Shown: one piece after another, positions 1 to 5,875 of the stretch | Position numbering within the stretch: the first letter of the stretch is position 1 | How the letters are laid out: the number at the start of each line of letters is the position of its first letter | From: an uncultured Alphaproteobacteria bacterium | Lineage (GTDB): Bacteria; Pseudomonadota; Alphaproteobacteria; RF32; CAG-239 | DNA length: 5,986 nucleotides | Assembly: GCA_934271195.1 (NCBI GenBank) | Contig: CAKQRB010000026.1 | Location: 1 to 5,986 of the forward strand | Direction: 5' to 3' | The notes under the pieces: model-generated | Told to the model about the DNA's origin: nothing | Databases searched by the model: none | What the model saw: the letters and a program-made list of their open reading frames with translations, nothing else | Program-made: the position numbers and the translations under genes

Positions 1-2
1 GC

Positions 3-1142
3 GAAAAAGCGCTGTTAAAAGCGGAAATTGATGTTGATAACGGAAAAATTGTATCTATTCCGTCATTGAGCTTTGATAAATTTGACTTTAACCTTCAGGG
101 AAAAATTGCTTTTAATAAAAACCAGCAGGTGACAACGATCGACATCTCGGGTATTCGAGCACCCAAAACGGCGGCTAAAGCTAAAATTGAGTTTGCTTAT
201 AAGCCTAAAGAAAAAGTCAAAATTAACATTTCTGGCACCAGCTATGATTTGTCTGCTCTGTTTGCGCAGAAAGAAAACACCAAACCCAAAAACAGTAAAA
301 ATATAAAAAATACAAAAAAACTTTCTCGCCCCAAAAAGGAAGATATCCTGAAAAACGTGACGGATACCGATATTAATATTGCCGTAAACAACCTTTGGAC
401 CAGCGAAAAATCAATGATAAAGAATTTTGCGGGTTCGGCCAAACTTGTCAATGGTATCGGTATTAAAGAAATGCATTTGGTCGGAAACTTTACATCGTCA
501 CCTCATTCTTATCTGCGGCTGAATTACGTGCCGCATGCCAATAAGGAATACCTGCTGGACATAGACAGCAATGATGCCGGAAACACGCTCAGGTTTTTAC
601 GGCTGTATGATAACATGAAAGGCGGTCGGCTGAATATGAGTGCGCGTCGAGATAAAAACAAAGACTTTGTCGGCCATGCTAAAATTCGCGACTTCAGTGT
701 TCATAACACACCGGTTCTGGCCAAACTTCTGACTGTGGCCTCTTTTACCGGTATGGTGAATCTTCTGACCGGCGAAGGCGTGAAATTCTCGCATTTTGAT
801 GCTCCGTTTACCTATTCTGATCAGATATTGTCGGTAAAAGAAGCAAAAACTTTTGGAAACGTATTGGGAATTACCGCCAACGGCAGCTACGATTTGTATT
901 ATGATGATATAGATATCAGCGGCGTGGTTGCGCCGGCTTACAGCCTGAACAGCTTTATCGGCAAAATCCCTTTGGTCGGAAACCTGCTGTCCGGCAAAGA
1001 CGGTACGGTTTTTGCCGCTAATTATAAGATTAAAGGCAATATTGAAGATCCACAAATCAGCTTAAATCCGCTCTCGGCCCTGAGCCCGAGTTCGTTAAAA
1101 GATATGCTGTCTTCCGTTTTTGGAGGAGACAATGGCAAATAG
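3..1142 (+). CDS. AsmA-like (DUF3971/YhdP-type) envelope protein, C-terminal part, 5' end outside the window
   Basis: The reading frame is open from the left edge (first complete codon at base 3) to TAG at 1140-1142, giving 379 visible residues. A TTG at 66 is an internal codon, not a supported start. The C-terminal half shows the AsmA-like C-terminal pattern: a segment around visible residues 246-269 (ASFTGMVNLL, GEGVKF, FDAPF), then a repetitive beta region, then VVAPAYSLNSFIGKIPLVG (308-326) and the terminal PQISLNPLSALSP (350-362). Family knowledge: AsmA/YhdP/TamB-like proteins are anchored in the inner membrane and form long beta-rich periplasmic structures linked to phospholipid movement to the outer membrane. 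The N-terminal anchor would lie outside the window. Visible residues 90-114 form a Lys/Asn-rich, probably disordered linker encoded by very A-rich DNA. The gene overlaps the next by 11 bases, which suggests translational coupling. Family assignment is good; the exact role is inferred. Confidence 0.85.
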   Translation, partial: EKALLKAEIDVDNGKIVSIPSLSFDKFDFNLQGKIAFNKNQQVTTIDISGIRAPKTAAKAKIEFAYKPKEKVKINISGTSYDLSALFAQKENTKPKNSKNIKNTKKLSRPKKEDILKNVTDTDINIAVNNLWTSEKSMIKNFAGSAKLVNGIGIKEMHLVGNFTSSPHSYLRLNYVPHANKEYLLDIDSNDAGNTLRFLRLYDNMKGGRLNMSARRDKNKDFVGHAKIRDFSVHNTPVLAKLLTVASFTGMVNLLTGEGVKFSHFDAPFTYSDQILSVKEAKTFGNVLGITANGSYDLYYDDIDISGVVAPAYSLNSFIGKIPLVGNLLSGKDGTVFAANYKIKGNIEDPQISLNPLSALSPSSLKDMLSSVFGGDNGK

Positions 1143-1608
1143 GCTGAAAATCGGTGTGGATTTTCATGGCGTTATTACGGCAAATCCTCACTTTTTCAGT
1201 ACTTTCACACAAGAGGCCGTCAAGCGCGGCTGGGAGATTCATGTTATTACCGGCGGCCCTGGCAGCGTTATCTGCAAAATGCTGGATGACTGGAAAATTT
1301 CTTATACCACCGTTTTTGCCATTTTGGATTTTTACGCAGCCTTAAATAAAGTGACTTATAAGAAAAATAACGAATTCCATATCGAAGACAAATTATGGAA
1401 CAGCGCCAAGGCCTTATATTGTCAGGAACAAGGCATAAATATTCATATTGACGACAGTACAATTTATAAAAAATGGTTTTCAACGCCATATTGCCTTTAT
1501 GATGCCTTTGACAACAGCTGTCGTTTGGATAACGGAACGGAAATGGATTTCTCTGCCGGTGCCATTGCCGCATTAAATGAAATCGGGCGGGTGACGGGAA
1601 GTGCATAA
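1132..1608 (+). CDS. Small HAD-like phosphatase-type protein (158 aa), substrate unknown
   Basis: I chose the ATG at 1132 because GGAGG at 1122-1126 lies 5 bases upstream; a TTG at 1120 in the same frame would have the Shine-Dalgarno sequence inside the gene. The protein has the short HAD-fold order: a beta strand ending in IGVDFHGVIT with the presumed nucleophile Asp10, VITGG with Thr40 as motif II, candidate motif III lysines at Lys88 or Lys93, and IHIDDS with Asp107-Asp108 as motif IV. The usual DxD of motif I is DxH here (His12), so normal phosphatase chemistry cannot be assumed. There is no signal peptide or membrane segment, so it is probably cytoplasmic. At 158 residues with no sizeable cap domain it is a minimal HAD. 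It starts inside the end of the AsmA-like gene, so the two are probably cotranscribed. The fold is fairly secure; the substrate is unknown. Confidence 0.82.
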   Translation: MANRLKIGVDFHGVITANPHFFSTFTQEAVKRGWEIHVITGGPGSVICKMLDDWKISYTTVFAILDFYAALNKVTYKKNNEFHIEDKLWNSAKALYCQEQGINIHIDDSTIYKKWFSTPYCLYDAFDNSCRLDNGTEMDFSAGAIAALNEIGRVTGSA

Positions 1609-1630
1609 AGGCGTTCGGACACCGCTTTTT
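1607..1630 (+). terminator. Weak terminator-like hairpin after the HAD-like gene
   Basis: The HAD-like stop codon is followed at once by a possible 7-bp stem: 1607-1613 (AAAGGCG) pairs with 1623-1629 (CGCTTTT), including one G-U pair, with a 9-base loop. The T run 1626-1630 is partly used in the stem, so the free U tract is short. It could end the AsmA-like/HAD-like transcript, but the GC core is only 3 bp and the call is weak. Confidence 0.25.
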
Positions 1631-1642
1631 CAAATTAAAATT

Positions 1643-1657
1643 TTAAACGAATCTTAA
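1643..1657 (+). promoter_or_regulatory. Candidate CtrA binding site (TTAA-N7-TTAA)
   Basis: TTAA at 1643-1646 and TTAA at 1654-1657 are separated by exactly 7 bases (ACGAATC), which matches the full CtrA consensus known from Caulobacter and other Alphaproteobacteria. It lies 10 bases upstream of the candidate -35 element at 1668 and is next to a 12-base palindrome, TTAAAATTTTAA (1635-1646), that shares its first half-site. The position suits a regulator of the downstream hydrolase gene. The flanking DNA is AT-rich, so a chance match is possible. Confidence 0.4.
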
Positions 1658-1667
1658 GAATTCCCCG

Positions 1668-1695
1668 TTAGACTATGCGCGGGAAAAAGGATAAT
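1668..1695 (+). promoter_or_regulatory. Candidate sigma70-type promoter of the hydrolase gene
   Basis: GATAAT at 1690-1695 matches 5 of 6 bases of the -10 consensus. Upstream, TTAGAC (1668-1673, 16-base spacer) or TAGACT (1669-1674) can serve as a poor -35 element. A start near 1702 would give a leader of about 129 bases before the hydrolase ATG. An alternative -10, TAATAT (1692-1697), overlaps it. The weak -35 fits activator dependence, and the CtrA-type motif lies just upstream. Confidence 0.4.
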
Positions 1696-1696
1696 A

Positions 1697-1803
1697 TGCC
1701 TTTGTAGGCAGAAAGCTCAAAACTGACGGTTATAAACGAAAGTAAGTCTACAAGTCAGATTTATAAAGACTAAATAAGACGACATTCGTCAATAATATGC
1801 CGT
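1697..1803 (+). other. Potentially structured leader or small RNA region upstream of the hydrolase
   Basis: The non-coding stretch contains several short perfect pairings. TGCCT/AGGCA (1697-1701 with 1706-1710) closes a 4-base loop. TTGTAG (1702-1707) pairs with CTACAA (1748-1753). CTGAC (1723-1727) pairs with GTCAG (1754-1758), which crosses the previous helix as in a pseudoknot. AGTCT/AGACT (1745-1749 with 1767-1771) competes with it, and GACGA/TCGTC (1778-1782 with 1786-1790) closes a 3-base loop. ATAATATGCC occurs twice (1691-1700 and 1792-1801). No known riboswitch or small RNA family is recognised. No small gene is supported here; an ATG at 1675 gives only 10 codons without a ribosome binding site. 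Confidence 0.25.
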
Positions 1804-1830
1804 AAGGCCCGAGATAAAAGGTGAGTGGTA

Positions 1831-2535
1831 ATGATAAGTGAAGAAATTGTCCATATTAAAGGTCAGCCCCAAAAGTTGGTCGTGTTTTTGCACGGCTATA
1901 TAGACAGTGCGCCGGCGCTTGATAGAAAAATTAATGTCCTGACAGATGGCTTGGACAATGCCGTGGTTCATATTCCGCAGGCTCCCGTAATCTGTGAAGT
2001 TCATGAAAACAAACGCCAGTGGTATTCTATGCACCGTTTTGATCCTGATGATGCCCGCAAATTTGTTCCGACCATGGAAGAATGTGTCGCCATTTATGAC
2101 CGGATGGGGCAGGGGTTGGCAGAGGCTTATGCTTATCTGAATGAATATATTGAAGAACGTCTGGACTTATATGGGCTGGAAGCTAAGGATTTGTTTCTTT
2201 GCGGCTTTTCGCAGGGAGCTATGCTGGCGTTATATTATGCTTTGCAGCATGAAGAAACAATCGGCGGCTGCATCAGCTTTAGCGGCATTATAACTCCGCA
2301 TACTTATTTGCTCAAGCATCACAAATCCACGCCGGATATATTGCTTATTCATGGCAATGTCGACAATCTTGTCCGTTTTGAAGCTCTGAACTTTACGCGT
2401 AGCCAACTGGAACAAATGGGTTGCCGTGTTTCGACTTATGTCGTAAAAGACGGTTGTCATATGGTAACAAAAGACGGTTTGGCTCAGACATTGGAATATA
2501 TCAACGGCCGCCATCTGAAACAAAAGGCTGTTTAA
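1831..2535 (+). CDS. Alpha/beta hydrolase, phospholipase/carboxylesterase type (234 aa)
   Basis: The ATG at 1831 is preferred because AGGTGA (1819-1824) stands 6 bases upstream; the GTG at 1825 would leave no spacing. The protein is a serine hydrolase of the Abhydrolase_2 (carboxylesterase/lysophospholipase/acyl-thioesterase) type. Visible features in order are LVVFLHGYIDS (residues 16-26, with the HG oxyanion region), W64-Y65 in the substrate region, the nucleophile elbow G-F-S-Q-G with Ser127, HGNVD with Asp178, and GCH with His210, which completes a catalytic triad. Its length is typical of the family. There is no signal peptide, so it is probably cytoplasmic. Homologues hydrolyse short-chain or lipid-derived carboxylic esters; the substrate here cannot be read from sequence. 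It stands alone on its strand after a 222-base gap with its own candidate promoter, and its stop is 3 bases from that of the convergent gene. Confidence 0.9.
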   Translation: MISEEIVHIKGQPQKLVVFLHGYIDSAPALDRKINVLTDGLDNAVVHIPQAPVICEVHENKRQWYSMHRFDPDDARKFVPTMEECVAIYDRMGQGLAEAYAYLNEYIEERLDLYGLEAKDLFLCGFSQGAMLALYYALQHEETIGGCISFSGIITPHTYLLKHHKSTPDILLIHGNVDNLVRFEALNFTRSQLEQMGCRVSTYVVKDGCHMVTKDGLAQTLEYINGRHLKQKAV

Positions 2536-2538
2536 GGT

Positions 2539-3555
2539 TTAAAGAAAGGGCCTTGGCATGACCACACCGCCATCGGAACTCAGGCTTCCGGTAATACGCC
2601 GCACATTCAAATCAGAATTGTCACCCAGTGTCCGATGATAAATGTCAGCATAATTCCCGTGTGCTTTTAACGCTTCGCGAAAACCTTTCGGATTCATTTC
2701 AAACTTTTGCCAAAGCTTGGAATCCAGCCCGAGCATATTGCGAATAGACTGATCCTGCGCGTTATTTAAGATATCAACGTTTGTCGTGGTAATGCCGTAT
2801 TCTTCCGCCAGATACAGGTTGTTAATCAGCCAGCTGATAATGCTTTGCAATCTTGTGTTGTCACGGCTCACATAGGCGTATACTGGCGTTGCGGTAATCA
2901 CTTCCGGCAAAATCGTAACCTTGAATTTTTGTTGTTCATAAGCTATGGACTTCAAAAAGGTTTCGTTGCCGGTTATCAGAGCACAGCGATTCAGCATGAA
3001 AGCTTCTTTGACTTTCTGCTGGCTGGGAAATTTAATGGGTTTGAGTTTGAGCTTATATTGCCTGTTGTACAAATCAAGATTGTACAGTTCTTCCGAATTA
3101 TTGACGGCACAAACCGTTTTGCCTTTAAATTCCAGCATGGAGCTTGCTTCTCCGGGGTTGCGTGCGGCAAACATCTGTCGGTCAAAATACAACAAACCTG
3201 CCGGAACAATTCTGCGAGAGATGTCCAGAGAGGCAGAATAAGGCGTATTCCCGAGCATAACGTCAACTTTGCCGGATTGCAGGGCTGCGGCGGCTTCAGA
3301 TTGCGGCACGTTTACCAGTTCAAAATATTTTTCATTACCGAAAATAGCTGAGGCAAAAATTTTGCACATTTCCGCATCAAAGCCCTGCCATTGTTTTTCT
3401 TCGTCGCGATAAGCAAAAGCACGGTTGTTCAGCATTGTGCCGCAACGGATGGCGGCATGCGACTTAATATAGCGTAGCCCTGCATCTTCTGCTTGTGCGG
3501 AAAGTGTTGTAAAAAGACAGGCCGTTAAAATAAAAATTGCGTGTTTCAGTTTCAT
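2539..3555 (-). CDS. Periplasmic amino-acid-type ABC transporter binding protein, AapJ/BztA-like, orphan
   Basis: The ATG at 3555 begins a clear signal peptide: MKLKH, a hydrophobic core, then SAQA with cleavage likely after residue 22. A TTG 12 bases upstream is a less likely start. Neither has a clear Shine-Dalgarno sequence, only an A-rich stretch. The 338-residue product resembles general L-amino-acid binding proteins (AapJ, BztA, YhdW) along its length: IRCGT (36-40), WQGFDAEMCK (56-65), LQSGKVDVMLGNT (92-104), KTVCA (146-150), AEEYGITTTNVD (250-261), GNYADIYHRTLG (300-311) and a closing GG....PRPF. Cys38, Cys63, Cys149 and Cys191 fall at positions conserved in that family and probably form disulfides. 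The TxxxSRD signature of AapJ-type proteins reads S-A-S-L-D here, so the arginine expected to bind the ligand carboxylate is Leu110. No permease or ATPase gene is nearby in the window. The family is secure; amino acid as ligand is uncertain. Confidence 0.88.
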   Translation of the reverse strand: MKLKHAIFILTACLFTTLSAQAEDAGLRYIKSHAAIRCGTMLNNRAFAYRDEEKQWQGFDAEMCKIFASAIFGNEKYFELVNVPQSEAAAALQSGKVDVMLGNTPYSASLDISRRIVPAGLLYFDRQMFAARNPGEASSMLEFKGKTVCAVNNSEELYNLDLYNRQYKLKLKPIKFPSQQKVKEAFMLNRCALITGNETFLKSIAYEQQKFKVTILPEVITATPVYAYVSRDNTRLQSIISWLINNLYLAEEYGITTTNVDILNNAQDQSIRNMLGLDSKLWQKFEMNPKGFREALKAHGNYADIYHRTLGDNSDLNVRRITGSLSSDGGVVMPRPFL

Positions 3556-3559
3556 TTTT

Positions 3560-3583
3560 TTAACCAATATGCTATACTATAAA
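3560..3583. promoter_or_regulatory. Overlapping divergent promoters for the binding protein gene and mlaC
   Basis: TATACTATA (3573-3581) holds -10-like hexamers on both strands: TATACT (3573-3578) rightwards and TATAGT (3581-3576) leftwards, each matching 5 of 6 consensus bases. The rightward one is an extended -10 (TGCTATACT, 3570-3578), which can offset its poor -35; transcription would start near 3585, 30 bases before the mlaC ATG. The leftward start would give a leader of about 14 bases and also lacks a good -35. TTAACCA (3560-3566) resembles a CtrA half-site, but one half-site is weak evidence. Confidence 0.45.
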
Positions 3584-3614
3584 CTCAGGCAAAATTAATA
3601 TAAGGCATTTTTTT

Positions 3615-4310
3615 ATGAAACGTAATCATTTTTTGCAACTTATTATCGTTTGTTTTTTCTGTCTGATGTTTTCCGGAGTTCATGCCGCGCCGATTGACAA
3701 AGCCGTGGCTGAAAATTGGGTGCGGGATAAAGGAAATCTGCTGCTAAATACTTTTAATGAAAAAGACCTTGCCGCCAAATATCAAAAACTTGATTCGCTT
3801 TTTATAAAATATGTAGATTTGAACTATGTCGGTAAATTTGTGCTTGGAAAATACTGGAAGCTTTTGAACGAAAAGCAACAAAAAGAGTATCTTGCTTTGT
3901 TTCACCGATATGCATTGTCTTTATACAAAGGTTTTCCGCTGAGCTTTGATAATCGCTTGTCTTTTAAGGTCGGAAAAGTTGACAGCCGCGAAAATTATAC
4001 CGATGTCTGGACCAGCATAAATTTGGCGCCGGCACAAAAAGACGGTGTCGATACAACCATCAGCGTTGCTTTCCGCCTGCATAAAGAAAATGATGAAATC
4101 AAAATTATTGACATTACGTTAGGGGAGAGTAGTCTGATTTTATCTTACCGCAGCCGTTTTTATCAGATGATGGAAGACGCCGATTCTGATCCGTCGTGGT
4201 TTTTGGAAGATTTGCAAACCGTCACCAAATCAAACGAGAAAAATAATCAACAGCAGCTGCAAAATTCCGAATTAAGCCAAAAACTTGCGTCATTGCCGGT
4301 GCAATTGTAA
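3615..4310 (+). CDS. mlaC: MlaC/Ttg2D-family periplasmic phospholipid-binding protein
   Basis: The ATG at 3615 follows AAGG (3602-3605) by 9 bases. It opens a signal peptide with a strong hydrophobic core (residues 7-20) and likely cleavage after VHA (residue 24). The mature part has the MlaC fold pattern: a helical region with YVDLNYVGKFVLGKYWKLL (66-84), EKQQKEYLALFHRYALSLYKGF (86-107), then a beta region ending in IKIIDITLGESSLILSYRSRF (162-182), which matches the family's closing signature. At 231 residues it has the usual length, with a Gln/Asn-rich tail (about 204-222). Family role: MlaC shuttles phospholipids across the periplasm between the outer-membrane MlaA complex and the inner-membrane MlaFEDB transporter. 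HpnM of hopanoid gene clusters is a relative, but no hopanoid gene is visible. No other mla gene is in the window, so partners must be encoded elsewhere. Transcription may run on into cysS, 67 bases downstream. Confidence 0.88.
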   Translation: MKRNHFLQLIIVCFFCLMFSGVHAAPIDKAVAENWVRDKGNLLLNTFNEKDLAAKYQKLDSLFIKYVDLNYVGKFVLGKYWKLLNEKQQKEYLALFHRYALSLYKGFPLSFDNRLSFKVGKVDSRENYTDVWTSINLAPAQKDGVDTTISVAFRLHKENDEIKIIDITLGESSLILSYRSRFYQMMEDADSDPSWFLEDLQTVTKSNEKNNQQQLQNSELSQKLASLPVQL

Positions 4311-4317
4311 AAAGCTG

Positions 4318-4346
4318 TTGAATTTCCTGATATATAAGATTATTAT
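4318..4346 (+). promoter_or_regulatory. Candidate sigma70 promoter of cysS
   Basis: TTGAAT (4318-4323, 4 of 6 matches to the -35 consensus) and TATTAT (4341-4346, 5 of 6 matches to the -10) are separated by the ideal 17 bases in the mlaC-cysS gap. The predicted start near 4353 would leave a leader of about 25 bases containing the GAGGAG ribosome binding site. This would let cysS be expressed independently of mlaC. Confidence 0.45.
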
Positions 4347-4370
4347 CTCTCTCATGTTTTGAATGAGGAG
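4347..4370 (+). promoter_or_regulatory. Hairpin covering the cysS ribosome binding site
   Basis: The Shine-Dalgarno sequence GAGGAG (4365-4370), 7 bases before the cysS ATG, can pair with an upstream pyrimidine stretch. CTCAT (4351-4355) pairs with ATGAG (4363-4367), and CTC (4347-4349) pairs with GAG (4368-4370) around a bulged T4350. That is 8 pairs with a 7-base loop. A transcript starting near 4353 would lack the left arm, so only longer mlaC read-through RNA could form the full hairpin. Function is inference. Confidence 0.3.
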
Positions 4371-4377
4371 AAAAAGA

Positions 4378-5766
4378 ATGACTAAAATATATCTGCATAA
4401 TACCGTCAGCCGCCGTAAGGAGGAGTTTGTCCCGATTGATGCTGAGAATGTGCGGATGTATGTCTGCGGTCCGACTGTTTATGACAAGGCTCATCTCGGC
4501 AATGCCAAGACTTCCGTGGTCTTTGATGTCTGGTACCGGCTGTTACGCGCCGTTTACGGGGCAGAGCACGTTACCTATGTTTCCAATATCACAGATGTTG
4601 ATGATAAGATTTTAAACAAACATAAAGAAACAGGAAAACCCATTCGCGAAATTACCGAACAAACTTATCAATGGTATCTTGATGACATGAAGCGACTGAA
4701 CGTGCTGGATCCGAACTTTCGCCCGCGCGCGACTGAATATATCGGTGAGATGATTGAGCTTGTCAAACGTCTGCTTGCCAACGGCCATGCCTATGAGGCT
4801 GCAGGCCATGTCCTGTTTAGCGTCGATTCTATGCCCGCTTACGGCTTCTTGTCCGGCCGCTCTATGAAAGAAATGCTTGCCGGCGCGCGCATTGATGTTG
4901 CTGATTATAAGAAAAATCCGGCAGACTTTGTCTTATGGAAACCGTCTGAGGCTGATCAGCCGGGATGGGACAGCCCGTGGGGTTACGGTCGTCCGGGCTG
5001 GCACTTGGAATGTTCGGCCATGAGCTCAAAACTGCTGGGGAATGATTTTGACATTCACGGCGGCGGCTCAGATTTGATTTTTCCTCATCATGAGAACGAA
5101 TGCGCTCAGTCCTGCTGCGCTTTTGAAAACTCAAAATTTGCTCATTACTGGATTCATGCCGGTATGTTGATGGTAGACGGTGTTAAAATGTCCAAGTCCT
5201 TAGGCAACTTTTATATTGTTGATGAGATTTTGGCCAAATATCCGGCTGAGGCTTTACGCCTTTTGTTCCTGAGCGGACACTACCACCAGCCGTTTAACTT
5301 CACTTTTGAGGGGTTAAATCAGGCCAAGGCAACGTTGGACAAATTTTATAACGCACTGCTTAAAACCGCGGAGATTGAGTTTGATGATAAGGTCGCTCCA
5401 GACAATAGAATTTTGGAGGCTGTGGCAGATGATCTGAACACGCCGCTGGCAATTTCTTTTCTGCATGAGATTGTAAACAGTCTGAACAAAGCCGAAACGG
5501 CGGAAGAAAAGAAAAAATATAAATCTCAGCTGCTTGCGGGCGCCGGTTTGCTGGGGCTTTTATGGCAGCAGCCGGAAGTCTGGTTCAAAGGCGGTGACAA
5601 TGCTGCAGCTTTGGACGAGCAGGCAATTGAAGTCAAAATTGCCGAGCGTCTGGCTGCCAAAAAGAATAAAGACTATGCCTTGGCTGATAAAATTCGCAAT
5701 GACTTAAAAGAGCAGGGGATTTTACTTGAAGACGGTCCCGCCGGCACGACTTGGAAAATTGCCTGA
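4378..5766 (+). CDS. cysS: Cysteinyl-tRNA synthetase
   Basis: The ATG at 4378 is chosen over the one at 4363 because GAGGAG (4365-4370) sits 7 bases upstream of it. The 462-residue length is standard for this class I synthetase, which activates cysteine with ATP and charges tRNA-Cys in the cytoplasm. The zinc ligands that select cysteine are all present: Cys30 in CGPTVYD, Cys212 in GWHLECS, and His237 and Glu241 in FPHHENE; they correspond to Cys28, Cys209, His234 and Glu238 of the E. coli enzyme. The HIGH signature is HLGN (39-42), and the KMSKS loop is intact at 270-274. The C-terminal DALR/anticodon region closes with ERLAAKKNKDYALADKIR and DGPAGTTWK, typical of CysS. The gene looks complete and functional. 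An insertion sequence begins within about 20 bases after its stop, so its original 3' terminator may have been displaced. Confidence 0.97.
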   Translation: MTKIYLHNTVSRRKEEFVPIDAENVRMYVCGPTVYDKAHLGNAKTSVVFDVWYRLLRAVYGAEHVTYVSNITDVDDKILNKHKETGKPIREITEQTYQWYLDDMKRLNVLDPNFRPRATEYIGEMIELVKRLLANGHAYEAAGHVLFSVDSMPAYGFLSGRSMKEMLAGARIDVADYKKNPADFVLWKPSEADQPGWDSPWGYGRPGWHLECSAMSSKLLGNDFDIHGGGSDLIFPHHENECAQSCCAFENSKFAHYWIHAGMLMVDGVKMSKSLGNFYIVDEILAKYPAEALRLLFLSGHYHQPFNFTFEGLNQAKATLDKFYNALLKTAEIEFDDKVAPDNRILEAVADDLNTPLAISFLHEIVNSLNKAETAEEKKKYKSQLLAGAGLLGLLWQQPEVWFKGGDNAAALDEQAIEVKIAERLAAKKNKDYALADKIRNDLKEQGILLEDGPAGTTWKIA

Positions 5767-5848
5767 TTTTTATAAATATTCCTTGGTAGTCAAAACTTTC
5801 TGGCTCAAATAGATATCCCCAGTTTTGAACTGTCCCTCGGAAAGAGGA

Positions 5849-5873
5849 GAAAGAAAAGAAATCCCCTGAGGGG
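5849..5873 (-). terminator. Terminator-like hairpin after the transposase gene
   Basis: Read on the minus strand, CCCC (5873-5870) and GGGG (5866-5863) form a 4-bp GC stem with a 3-base loop, followed by the T-rich tail ATTTCTTTTCTTT. It starts 3 bases after the stop codon of the frame-restored transposase (5876-5878), where an intrinsic terminator is expected. The stem is short and the tail is interrupted by C. Confidence 0.4.
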
Positions 5874-5875
5874 TA

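Noticed and set aside
597..1055. 152-codon open frame on the minus strand inside the AsmA-like gene
   Set aside because: It is antisense to a clearly coding region with recognisable family motifs, lacks a ribosome binding site and gives no recognisable protein pattern.
1120..1131. TTG at 1120 as start of the HAD-like gene
   Set aside because: It would place the strong GGAGG sequence inside the gene; the ATG at 1132 has proper spacing.
1268..1633. 121-codon minus-strand frame opposite the HAD-like gene
   Set aside because: It is fully explained as the reverse of a coding region with HAD motifs; no ribosome binding site or family resemblance.
1675..1707. Ten-codon ATG frame (possible leader peptide) in the 1609-1830 gap
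   Set aside because: No Shine-Dalgarno sequence and it overlaps the candidate -10 element, so it would start upstream of the predicted transcript.
1691..1801. Repeated ATAATATGCC as a CRISPR or other repeat array
   Set aside because: Only two 10-base copies exist, with no regular spacing or further units.
2845..3351. 168-codon open frame on the plus strand opposite the binding protein gene
   Set aside because: The minus-strand product matches AapJ-like proteins along its whole length; the plus-strand frame has no motifs or start signal and is a shadow.
3556..3567. TTG at 3567 as start of the binding protein gene
   Set aside because: The ATG at 3555 gives a standard signal peptide; the TTG has no ribosome binding site and would add only four residues.
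4292..4305. ATTGC/GCAAT hairpin at the end of mlaC as a terminator
   Set aside because: Only 5 bp, within the coding end, and not followed by a T run.
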